Of a stretch of DNA of 64,000 bases, positions 12,001 to 24,600 are shown in pieces. The stretch spans positions 16,012,352-16,076,351 of the forward strand of contig NC_037600.1 of the NCBI RefSeq assembly GCF_003073045.1. Reading direction: 5' to 3'. The position numbers and the translations under genes are program-made. This DNA comes from Pomacea canaliculata. Taxonomy: Eukaryota; Mollusca; Gastropoda; Architaenioglossa; Ampullariidae. How positions within the stretch are numbered: position 1 is the stretch's first letter; the number at the start of each line of letters is the position of its first letter. The notes beneath the pieces were generated by a model. It was not told the DNA's origin and did no database searches. It saw only the letters and a program-made list of their open reading frames with translations.

Positions 12001-12603
12001 AGACTCAGTTCCTGATAAAAAATAACTAAACAATCAACATAAGCATGGGGTGTCTTTTTTTCTGGCCAGCAAAAGAATTTCTGCTATTTGATGTGATGTA
12101 TGACATCCTGCTTAAGGAATACAGATTGGGATACGGTGCACAGATGATAAAATTTGCGTTTTCTTTATCAGTCTGTGCTGTGAAGTGCAAATGGCATCCT
12201 CATATTCTCTAGTTTTTGGTCTTGAAGTACTGCTGATGTGTAGGAGGGCAAAGGTCAGTTCTAGAAGTTAAATGAAAAAAAATGAAAATGCAGCACACTT
12301 TTCCACACGCCACAGTCACACACAATGACAGTCACATGTTTCCAAATTAATTTTTTTTTTAAAAACTGTATAATAAGGAGCTAGAAACTGAACTATACAG
12401 TAAAACTGTTTTAAGCTTCAAGGACAAAAGGTTGGAAATACTGCAACTGAGTGATAAACCGACAACAGTTGTTTGCTGAAGATATATGTATATACATGCA
12501 CTATGTTCATCAAGACAACTCTAGACATTTGAGAAACATGAAGACTGTCTTTCTTGACACCTCTGCTGCGTTACTTCCAAAACTTGATGATGTGCAAGAG
12601 GAA
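9005..12603 (-). other. Probable long BAG6 3' untranslated region
   Basis: About 3.6 kb lies between the BAG6 stop and the candidate polyadenylation signal. I see no exon of another gene and no repeat with clear ends. There are T-rich and G-rich runs (for example around 11553-11592) and short chance open frames. Whether the whole length is transcribed cannot be told from sequence. Confidence 0.45.
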
Positions 12604-15600
12604 TCATGATGGTTTGGGCTTAGAGTTAAAGTACTGCTGTGCATTGGGAAACCTGCAACAGAAGGCCAAGGGTTCACTATATGATTGTCAAACCACTCTT
12701 AAAACTGTCATTCAATTATTATAATACCCATAGAACCATAGCCAAGATAAGTCAAGATTATTAGTTAAACAAAGTCTTACTATGACAAGAAGTAAGAAGC
12801 TTATACTCTGTATGATTCTCATCAAAGTTGAATAGTCTAAGTGAAGATGTCCAAGATTAAAAAAAAAAGTTAACATAATGAGCATGAACTGTGCGCAAGT
12901 AAACAGAAATCTTGTAAACTGCTGACTGTCAAGGTCAATGGTGTTAGTTGTACATGTCAGTGTTTCACTGGCGGACACCTTGTGCTGCATGTGATAGTTG
13001 AGGAAGTAAGCAACTGTGTGAGTTGTTTGGAAGGTTCTGACGAATGAGATTTTAAAACTATAAACAGGTGGCCAGTCTTTCACTTCATGATGAAACGGTG
13101 GCTGCTGCGTCAGATCTCATGCTGGGAAATGAAGACTATGCCTGCCAAGCCTGGCATGAACAGATTTTGATTCTATTTTTATCTGTTAAAAAAGAAAATC
13201 AACTGGTTTTTGGAACTTCATTTTTTTTTTTACAAATGACTACAGGTCCCAGCTCAACACCAATGAGAAGGCAGTCCTACTGTATAGCTCTAAAACCTGA
13301 AGAGTGACAAATACCATCAACAACAAGCTGCAGACCTTTACCAACTGATGCCTACGCCATATTCTGGGAATAAGATGGCCTGAAAAGATCTCCAACAGAA
13401 GCCTGTGGAAAAGAACCAACCAGAACGCCGCCAACCAAGACAAGACATCAGAAAGTGCAAATGGGCTGGATAGGACACACCCTGCGCAAACCAGCTGACA
13501 CCACTGGCAAGCAGGCACTTGACTGGAACCCTCAGGGAAAAGGAGAGTTGGGAGACCAAAGCAGACTTGGAAAAGAACAGCAGAGAGTGAGGCAAAGGAC
13601 ATCAGAACCACATGGGCCCAACTGAAGGGGGTCTGCCCAAAGCCGGGTCCGCTGGCGAGGTGTTGTTGCGGCCTTATGCTCCTCAAAGGAGCAACAAGGA
13701 ATAAACTAAACTAAACAGGTCCCAGCACCAGTTTTTCTTTTGTAATATTGGGCATCATATCTGTGTTGTCTTTATTATTCACCATGGATACCAAGGGAGG
13801 TGTTTCTTTCAGCTGGAATATATGTTTGCAAGGATATCACAGTCTCTGTGACCACTTGTGAGTTTGATGCTGAACTACAGCAGACCTCTATGCTAGTCTA
13901 GCATAGGTGTGAGGAGCACGATTTCCACTACAGCCGGAACATTCAAATAGACACTATTCACTGTAAGCGGAAAACTGTGGTAAGTGCATCCCAGAGACCG
14001 TGTGTACCCCAGTAGCTGTACCTGGTTAGCAAACTGAAAACTAAGAATGGTACTCTTATGCTTTTATTGAGTTACTAGACAACTCAGACTGGGAGGGATG
14101 AATGTTCTTGTTGAAGTGAAATAGTGGTTAAATGAACTGTGTGCCAGGGCTGGAGCTGCCCATTCCTTGTAGTTATAATTAAAAGTCGATGTGTGTATGA
14201 AACTATTTGGGGAATGAATGGATATGAAAGCATAGTATAGTTGTATTATTAACATTAGACAGAGCCCAAAGTGGCAGATTTGTTTTGTATTGAGGTTGAA
14301 TAAAAGGATGCATGCATATTGTGTGCCTGTGTGATTTATGAGAGGTATACATGTCATGATACGGGCAAGAAGCCAGGGAGGTCAGATATACAATGATGGC
14401 CAAGACTGTGATGTACACAGATACAAGAGACAAACTCTAGTTTACTGGTAAAGCTAAAAAAGTCAAGGTGAGGGACAAAGTTTAAGCAAGCCCACCTATC
14501 AGCACTGTAGTCATCATCGCTAGCAAGTCTGTTGGCTAGTGATCGCTGCACCTCCGCCTCCAGCATGTTCTGCAGTTCCTCTGCATCAGAAGCCTCTGCT
14601 GCCAAGTTGTCCACGCTACTGACTGGCTCAACACCTGCCTGAGTTGCTGCTCTTTTCACTGCTGTTGGCAGGTAGTCGGCCATGTTTGAAAGGTTGTTAG
14701 GTCGATCACAAGTCATTAGCTGAGGTCACAAAAAAGAAACAAAAATCATCCATGACAATTTAAACATGTTTTTCAGGTATATCTTGAAGTTTCAAAAATG
14801 ACCATAATACAGCTTTTTTGTAAATGCAGGACGCAGAAATGTGATCAATATATTATGGTACAACCATCAGAAGATCTGCTTACCCTACGGCGTTTGGGTG
14901 GCATCCCCTGAAGATAGGCATCACTGAGAGGAGCATGCGAATGATGGGTCTTCTGTCGCTGGATATCCGTCTCAATGATAGGAACCCACTCCTATATAAA
15001 TGAACATTTGAACACCACAATGAATTCCATAGTCTCCTATACAAACAAACATATGAACTCCACAGTTTTGTATATCTTAGAAAGAGTCAACCTAAGACTA
15101 ATTTTTAAGATATGCAGTGTAAAGTATTTATGGTAATACTGACTACACACTGCTACATTTTTCACAGGGACCAGGTCGTTGACCTTGTAACAAAGTGCAA
15201 CTATGATGACTTTGAAAAGTACACCGAGAAGAGAGTACATGGAGAGGGAAGTGTGTCAGGCAGTGATTGACATTAAACAAAATATATGACACAAAAGTGA
15301 AAAAGAGGTGCAACCGAGTGCATAACAGATTGGAAGAGAGAGTCATATGCTGCGAGTGTGAGAGAGTTTTGTAAAATACTACCATAAGCATGCTGTCTAC
15401 ATCAACTGCATGTGCATGTTCTTTTGTGATATAGATGTTTTTCGCTAGAGAACAATTATTTCTGTCCCTTCTTGTAAGTTGACTTAAGAAGTGGATTTGT
15501 ATTATAGATGGAGACATTTTATATTTTCAAGATTATGTAGCATTTGCAATTTGAATGCTGTTTAGTCAGATGAGTACAAAGTTGAAATAATATGTAAAAC

Positions 15601-18600
15601 AGCGGCCAGCAAAGTGTTTTGTATGGAGAATAGGAGACCATGCTCATACACAATTAAGATTTGGCTAATTGCATACATCCAGCCTACTTTCAACAGTTGG
15701 AAACTTTCAAACAAAGTTGGCAGAAAGGTAAGTAGGGTATCAGAGTATATGACAGATACCAGTCTGAAGTTGGACAGTACTTGCTTGGAGATACAGCAGT
15801 TATAATTCTTACAAGACTTCCAGTTGCCTGCTGTAACTAGTGTGACAGTTTTTTGACAAGTACAATTTCTGGAAAGCAACATTCTGCTAGAGAAAAAATC
15901 TTGACCATGAGAGGACAAATTGTGTCAAAAGTGTTTATAGTAGAGATGACAACTAGTATTATGGTGATATGTATTTTTTTTTCACTCCAGTATCAGGGTC
16001 ACATAAAATACAAGTTCCAGCATGGCAAGACAAGCATGACAAGTCAAGTGAAAAGTTGGCTGAAAGGTTAAGTTGTTAATTCACAAAAGGACATGGAACT
16101 CACTGGTGAGACAACCTCCTGCCAATTCTCCTCTCCATTTCTAGGACTTCTTGTTGCAGATGATGGGGATGCTGCTGAAGAATCGTGGTTGCCATTTACC
16201 AAGGCCTGCCTCAAGCCATTGACTGAGGGGCGTTCCTCTTGCCTGCCATCTGCCCTCTGAACATTTCTGGTCAGGTCCAATGTACGGGGAGCCTGCTCAT
16301 ACAAGGAAGATGTTTTTAGTGGTGACAAAGAAGAAATCACAATACCCTTGCACTAAGCCCTGATCCCTGGAAAGCAGGATTCTACCATTCACAGATCATA
16401 TTAAAAAAAAGAGAGAGAGAGAACAACATGACACGATAAAAAGTAATATCTTGAAGGAATACAGACGTCAAGGTGAGATGGATTCTTTATCCTACAGCAC
16501 TGAGTGAAATGTGGAATGAACAGTTACGTTTATATTTACATGCTTATCTTTTGTGCTTCTCTTTGTGTTACTGAAAGCCACAACAAATACTTCCCACATG
16601 AATCAGCGACAGAGCAAACCACAAGCTTGCAGATGCAACTGGCAGTTACCTGAGCAGTCGGCCTTGCTGTGCTTCCATTACCAGGTGGTGCTGCCTCTAC
16701 CTCCATGACATGTTGTGAAGACGACACTTCAACATTCCTTGAAACAGTGCTAGCAGCAGCTGTAATGGACCCTGCAGCTGTGGTTGATGGTCGCACGATG
16801 TAAGACTGCACTTCTGACTCTGGAATGGACACACTGCTGCGGAACGTAGACAGCTGTGTGAGTGTCATTGAAGCCATCCACTGCCTGATGAGTGGGTTCA
16901 GACCAGAGGTGATGCTTGCCTACAACACAAACTTCTTACCCTAAGACATAGCCCACTGATGTCATTTCAGACTTTTATGCACATCTCTCTTTTTGACAAT
17001 ACCAAAGGTAGTTTTAACCTCTTCTCATTTTTTTTTCGTTTTACTGCTCTTGTAAGGAAACTTTTATTTATCTTTATATGCAAGCAAACAGAAACTACCT
17101 TATTGTATGGTAGGATGCAAATGAATGATTCTTTCCATAGCAAGACCGAACAGAAACAAGGAAAAAATGTGACAAAACAGGCAACCATGCCAGAATAACA
17201 TCCTACTGAACCCAGTTACTTAAGTTTTTGATTCCCAGGCTGCAGGTAGGCTTAAAATGCATATAGTTCAGTGCATGTCAATGAGGTCAGCTGTGTTATG
17301 CCCCTCACATCTATTGGTTTAGTCTTTCACCCTTTCAGGTATGAAGAAATTGAAATAAAGTACAAATAGAGGGTCACATCGCTTAGCCCATGTGGCTCAT
17401 GGTGTTGAAATGATATAATCAATAATCCTAACCTCTAAGGATAAAAAAAAATTAAAAGAAGCCCATGAGTCATCAATGATGCCTCTAAAACATTTCAATT
17501 CATAGACTTACTGATAACAATGACAATAATAAATTATGACGACTATAAGCCCTGCTGCTCAATCGATACAGTTTCAGAGGTCGCACGCTTTAGTGAAGCA
17601 AAGAAAACATTATGCACCTCAATGCTTGTATACTGTTGTGTACTTGTACACGTTCATATAGATTCATGTGTTAATGAATTATGAAGGCTATTATGTTCAG
17701 TATCAAAACACCTATTGTTACGAGAAAAGATGATTGTTCATATTAAATTAAGCAACGAAGCATAAGTCCCATGCGCCTATGTCGTCATCAATGGCTCATT
17801 GCGGGTCCTAAATCCACGACGCCAACCTCTTCAAGAAACTGAGTCTTTGCAGTCAAAGATATTTCAAAAAAAGCACTTTATTTACAGTTTATACAACAGT
17901 GTCCTCTTGTATCCATGCTGGCAAATAGGCGACATGCTGGAAACACAATCATCAGCTACACCTGCTGAAATTATTCTAGCAGCAACTCCTGCTACAGACC
18001 ACAGCGACAACTGATTCACAACTCTGACCCAGCGACACATGCCTAACATAACAAGCTGGTTTCAAGAAAAGTGTGATGCTTGAAACCCTCACTCCCTTAC
18101 AACCGAAATGTTACAGGACAGCACTTATTCTTACTTTATTTTTTATTACTCTGTTATTCCCTCATAAAGACTTCTTCAAGCAAAACTTACCAGTCGGCTT
18201 TGTACCAGATTGTTGAAATCAGCCTGGCCCCCACGTAGACATGCTGGCATCAAGACAATGAACTCCCCCAATGCACGACGCACACTATCATACAAGCTGC
18301 GTCCAAAATCTGAATCAGTGTCTGCAAAAAGAAGTTAACCCTATATCTCCAGAAGATTGCAGATACCTTTACCTGGAACAATGATGGTTCTCTGCAGCAA
18401 GTTCTATGCACCTCCAGCATCTGCTTGCTGATAGTTACTCCTGTCATCTGGAGCCATGAGTCACACACATATAACACACAAAGGCCCACATTTTATAACC
18501 AAGACAAATGAAGAGCTAAGACTAAGAAGGTCAGAACATTGAAAATGGTCCCTGCTTTGCCTCTGGTTCATAGCATTAGCCCTTGTACGGTACGTATGAG

Positions 18601-21600
18601 CCCCAAAGGTAAACTTGATAGCCATAGGGAGGAAACAGAGCCGTCTTTTTTTTATACGGTGATACTTAACCAACCATTCAATTTAGATGAGGGGTTGGTC
18701 TGATTTCACCATCTTCAACATTTTTTAAACCACTTAAACCATTAGACACCTACCCGCCCTTCTAAATAAACCCATCACCCAAAAATAAAAAATTTTATGA
18801 ACCAATTTTTCTTAATGATTTTTTTTATATCAAATGAACAATCAAATTACTGCAATTTGTTTTCAGAAAGGATGGATACAGACAAAAAAACTGACCAGAA
18901 CTAGACATGATAATGCGGAAGATGATGATAAGCTGGTGTCGAAGGAATGCTTTCACTGTTGCCTCTAGGTCGATGTCTTGAACAACATCAAACCCTTCCT
19001 GTAAGAAAAATAATTATGATAAGTATGCAAAAATAATTATATTCTCATACATACAACAACAACAATGATGATGGTGATGATAAGGATTTTGGACTCCCCT
19101 AAACCATAAGCTCTAGGAGCTGTCCAATAACAAAAATAAACAAATAACATCAGGACTTCTGTATTCCATCTGATAACCAACAGATCACAGGTAACTACAG
19201 TTTACTGTAAGAGTTTTTCCTAATTGGTTACTGTCTAAATATTGATGGTTTTTTTTTACACTGAAAATGGATTAGACATCAAATAAAAATTAAATCATGA
19301 GATGACCTATAATTAAAAAAAAAAGGTGGGGAAGAGAACCATATTAAGGGTTAGTTTACTTAGGATTATTTGTAGTTTTTTTTTTCTTGTGAGTAATAAA
19401 TAATAATGATATTTCTATAGTGATTCCTCTGTGGCGTTAACAAATAGCTTAATATCTCTGTCTCACACATACACACAGGGAAAATGTGCGCATTTTGTAA
19501 GTACTTACACAAAAACATACACGTATAAGGAGTGGAAAGTATGAAAAAAGAAATGAGAAGCCCATCGGCTACTTAAAGCAATACAATGTTGAGCAATATA
19601 CGTAAACACACAGAACATATCATGCTACACATAAAGAGTAATATATGTAGGACTTCTATAAGCTTTTCTAAGTTACGACTGCGATGTGATAACTCTCAAA
19701 ATAAGGCATGCCATCCCAGCCATGTGAACACTAATTAACGCCTGCTATTACAGCCATTTGCACACAAGCCCAATGGTATTCTGTTGAGAACCACTTACCA
19801 CCGAAGCTTGTACTTCAGGTACCAGTTCATCCAACAGAGAGTCAGTAGATGACCGAAGGGTCCTTTCATCAAATTCACTTCCATTTAAAACACGTTCTCG
19901 AATGAACTGTTGCAGGGGGTGTAGCAAACCCCTAATGGAATCAACCTGACCAAGGAATATACTGAAGAGGTTGGCAAAGGTGAGATGCTGGGCCACACAA
20001 AGGAAAGCATCTGTGAGAAAACCTGGGCAAAGGAAAAATAATTAAGATAACACTTGTCACTTCAGGAAAGACAGCTGTATCAGGAACAAAACTTAAGCTT
20101 TATTACACTCCACCTCTTGAACTGATGCTGCAAACAGAGTGATGTCTCTTCACTAAACAGGTTGAGGGCGACACCTCTCTGTGCTCTATGCTGACGATCA
20201 GCTGTGACTTTCTATGCTATTATGTGCTCTGATTTACTAGACTATTTTGTGACCAGCTGCTTCTGTGCAGTGATCTCTGAAACACCTTATAACACCCTCA
20301 AAATATTTTTTGTGGTTCTCGCCCAATGACTGAAGGAAACAGGCCAGTCTCTCCCAAGGATATGCCTGCTGCTGCTTGTGAAGCTTGTGCCCCGATATCC
20401 TGGACTATGCCAGCAAATATTTTTTGTGCTGATGTCTATATCTTTACTGCTCAAGGCATAATTAAAACAAATTCTGGTGGGCAACAATTTACCTTAATTT
20501 TAAGTGAGCAAGAGTACTGGTGACAACAAACTGAAAAGTAAGGAATAAGAGTAAAGAGTAAAAGTGACGCTCGCTACCTTCTCCTGCCACAACACTGTGG
20601 TTCTCGCCCAATGACTGAAGGAAATTAGCCACAGTCTCTCCTGAGGATATGCCTGCTGCTGCTTGTGAAGCTTGTGCCCCGATACCCTGGACTATGCGAG
20701 CAAATGTGTCATCTGTCATGGCACTCTGTCCTGCTGCTTCCATCCTTCCTGATTCAGAGGCCTGCAAGAAAATGGCAAAGCAATTTTTCCTAAACACTTT
20801 CCAAATATGGAAACTGCAGTCTTCTTTGTTTTTCCTGCACAACTTTTGGATGGGAAAACTGGAAGCAATGGGTGGGTGGATATCACAACTAAACATTTAA
20901 GGCAAAATAAACATGACGTCAAACCCTTGATACAGCTTGTCTGTACACTGAGAGTTTGTCACTCCTGAATGATAACACTAAAACTTACAACTGTATTTTG
21001 AAACGTTTGCCAGTCCCATATGGTGACATCAGGACTACTATCTGACCATCAAGAGGTTGTTGATTACCTGCGATAAACCCAGGAATTCTTCCTTTAAGAG
21101 GTTTGTCAATCCAAAAAGATCTCAGGATTTGTATGTAGGTGTTAAAGAATTATATCCATCCTGAGGACAATCCTTGAAGCCAGATAGCAACAAGGTACCT
21201 GTGTATATGATATGTAATGTGAAATGAAGGAAACATGTTATGGGAGGGTTTGACCTGTTATTAATTGGAATTTAGGATAACTAAACGCAGATAAAGCCTT
21301 CATAGGAAATTCATTCTGTGAGGAAAATGATATGAACTTGTCACCATCCAAGTGACAAGCACTGCACAACTGTGCCACTGGACTGCTTTAAAACATTTTT
21401 TTGTAAAGGAGATTTGATGGTTGAGGCAGTGATTATGGGACAATAAGCAAGAATGCTTCAATGCATCATGCCCCATGTCACAAGTAACCTGCAAAGTCAG
21501 TCTCATTTGCTATAATTGAGACAACTGTTGCAGATGACTCCCATTAACAATTTATAGATATACTCAGGCACTAGTTTACTCACCTCTCTGTTCAGCATGC

Positions 21601-24600
21601 TGGTCATGGCTGCTGCCAATCCAGCAACACCTGCACCAGGCTCTGAGACCATCCTTCCTCCGCTAGACTGCCCACTGGCCGGAGCTGAGGCACCACCCAA
21701 AAGCTGGGAAAACAGGGCAGCAAATGGATTGGCTGAGATGGAGCCCTGCTGGGTTGCTGTGGTGTTGGTCTGCGCACGGTTGGAGTTTTCGTTAGCATTG
21801 CGTTGAGGTGTTCCACCAGGCTGCTGAGACTGACGCTGTGACATCGGAGGACCTAGATAATACATGCAAAAAAATGTATACACATACACAAAGATGCACA
21901 TGTGCACACACACACATATTTATGCATACAAATGTGCCCAAATTTTTTATGATTAGTCTTTTTTTTTTGTTTAAAAAAATTTCTTTTAATCACAAACATG
22001 TTAGATTAACATTTTTTTTTTCAAGTCTCAGTTGTAAGCTCCACAGAATACACAGCAACTCACCTCGTGCATGTAAAGGCTGACCAAACAAACTGGACAT
22101 CATGCCTGCCATCATGTTGCCAATATTACCAGTAGCCTAAAGGGGAAAATAACAACTGTAGTCACATACTGACACCTGCCAATATTAACAGTAGCCTAAA
22201 AAGGAAAATAACTGCAGTCCCATACTGAGAATTGAAAATTTGTTTTAAAAACCAATTAATTTTATAAAACATGTTCTTCATGATTCAAGCAAATAAATAT
22301 ACATAATGCACAAAGCAAAACTGTCCATTGACATCATTATTGATAAAGAAATAATTAAGACACCGAAATGTAAAAAAATAAAAACTTAGTAGTAAACATC
22401 AAGAAAAAAAAGCTAGCCTTATTGGTGTTTTTCAGTCACTGTCATGTTTAAGGTGAACCTTTATAACAAATATTTACTTGCAATCGTTGAGTGTGATCCA
22501 CTATTTCACGCACTCCTTGTGTAATAAAATGATGTGAAAAGCAAGGTAGATAAATGTCTGTTGGCTGCATCAGTGGCATAGGAAGCAAGGCATGAGGACC
22601 TGGCGCTCGTTGACGGAAGATGGGTATCTGAGCGAACATGGGCATGCCTTGAGCTGCACATGGGCAGAACAAAGGCCAATAAACATTACTGACACACAAC
22701 AGATTGTTGGTAACTAATACAGTTCTGTAACAAACCAAAAAAGTCATACTTGGTTTGTTAAGTATACCCTCCATTTCTTTGAATCAAGTAACCTGAAAAT
22801 GGAAAGTTAACTTATGACTCACCTCCAGCAGAACCAGGTACATGGGAACGGACTCCTGGTCCATGTAGAAAGTGTAAGGGTGGAGGAGGCGGCAACTGCT
22901 GACTGTTTGGTCCTGATCCAACAGAACTTCCTGTATTTAGAGCTGCTGTGGATGTGGTGCCTGAGGTGGAGGGGCTTGCAGAGGGGACTGCACCTTCTAG
23001 TCGACTGGCAGATGATGTCCTGTCAAAGTGCCAGTTTTGTCACGTTTGTTGAAAGGCCATTTAAGCCACATTTGTGCAAAATTGTGCACATACTCAATGT
23101 AAAAGTATGCACTTACATTCTGACCTAATTATAATTATAATCAACTTCACTGTCTACATATTAGTTTCCCAAAGAAATTTCAAAAGAAATTATATCATAA
23201 TTTTACAAAATGATTATTTTATGTATACACGTGTTTATATTTACAAATTAGTTATAAATCTCTTACAAACTGTTTCAATGCTAAAATGATTTATGCTTTA
23301 TAAAAAACTTTTTCCCATTGTTGTAACAACCAAAAGATTTGTATTCCAATATACCTTTAAGAACTTAAACAATCTTTTCTAAGTTAGGAATTTTCTACTG
23401 TACCTTTTCTCCTGTAATCAAATGTACATTATAATCTAAACAGTTTCTGAAATTCATATAATACACATCTTACAATGCATATAAATATCAAATCATTGCA
23501 ATACTGCTACATACAGACTGCTTACCTTGAGAATCTGACAGAGGTTGTCTGAGATTGAGAGTGTGAAGAAGTGGCAGTAACTGGTGTGATGTTGATGGTA
23601 GCTGAACCACTTGCTGTTGCTAAGGGCGTACCTCCACCTGGCATTTGCACAGGCACAACATTGACTTGCACTGGCTGATCCTGGCGCACACCTGCACAAT
23701 CAATGAAAAGAATACATCCATACTTCCAAGAAATTTATAAGCAACAAACAAAATGCTGCTAGGCTACCTGTGCCACTATACATGTCAAATACATACAAAA
23801 AAATAAAACTACAAACCTGCTGTAATTTATGTTATGTGTCTAAACATATCTGCATCTCCAGCTATGTTGTTACTGTTCTATCAAAGAGAGTGTTTGTGTT
23901 TATGATCTTTTGATCATTGATGAATGGGAAAATTCTGACTGAAATCTTGCTACGCCGGAGAGATAGCAGTCAACCAAAGAAAGCACATGTGGTTACCCTA
24001 GACCAGTGATTCTTAACCGAGGTTCGATCGAACCCTAGGGGTTCGGTGAGTCGGTCTCAGGGGTTCGGCGGAGCCTCCGCCACGGAGGTCAAGACACACC
24101 CGACTGATTATGTAAATTCGTGATGCCACTACAGAAGGGTTCGGTGAATGTGCATATAAAACTTGTGGGTTCGGGACCTCAAACAAGGTTAAGAACCACT
24201 GCCCTTGACCAAGGCAAATAGTATTCTTTGGGAGCAAAATTGTACTTTAAACAGACCAAAGAGTATTTTCTTTTATGTCACAGCAACAGGGAAGATTATT
24301 CCATGGGCTCTCTTATTTTCTTGGCATTGGAGGATTGTAGAGTCTGTTTTCTTTTTCATATAATTGAATTATAAGTACTCTATTACTCTTTGATTACCAA
24401 GCTCTGTTATTTTAAATTTGATTAGCAAAATTGTTTAAGTTTTGTTTCTTCTGCATTCATCTGTTTTTGATTTTAGTGCCCTTTGTTTTTAACAATCCTT
24501 CTTGAAAACGTACTAAACTCATCTTAAAACGGCCAGAAAATGTGCCTAATCAGTGCACTTTGTATTATGTTCACATTACTGCTTTCTCAGTTCCACCAAT

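Noticed and set aside
21597-21806. Open frames opposite the BAG6 exon at 21584-21852
   Set aside because: Shadow of the GC-richer BAG6 coding exon on the other strand.
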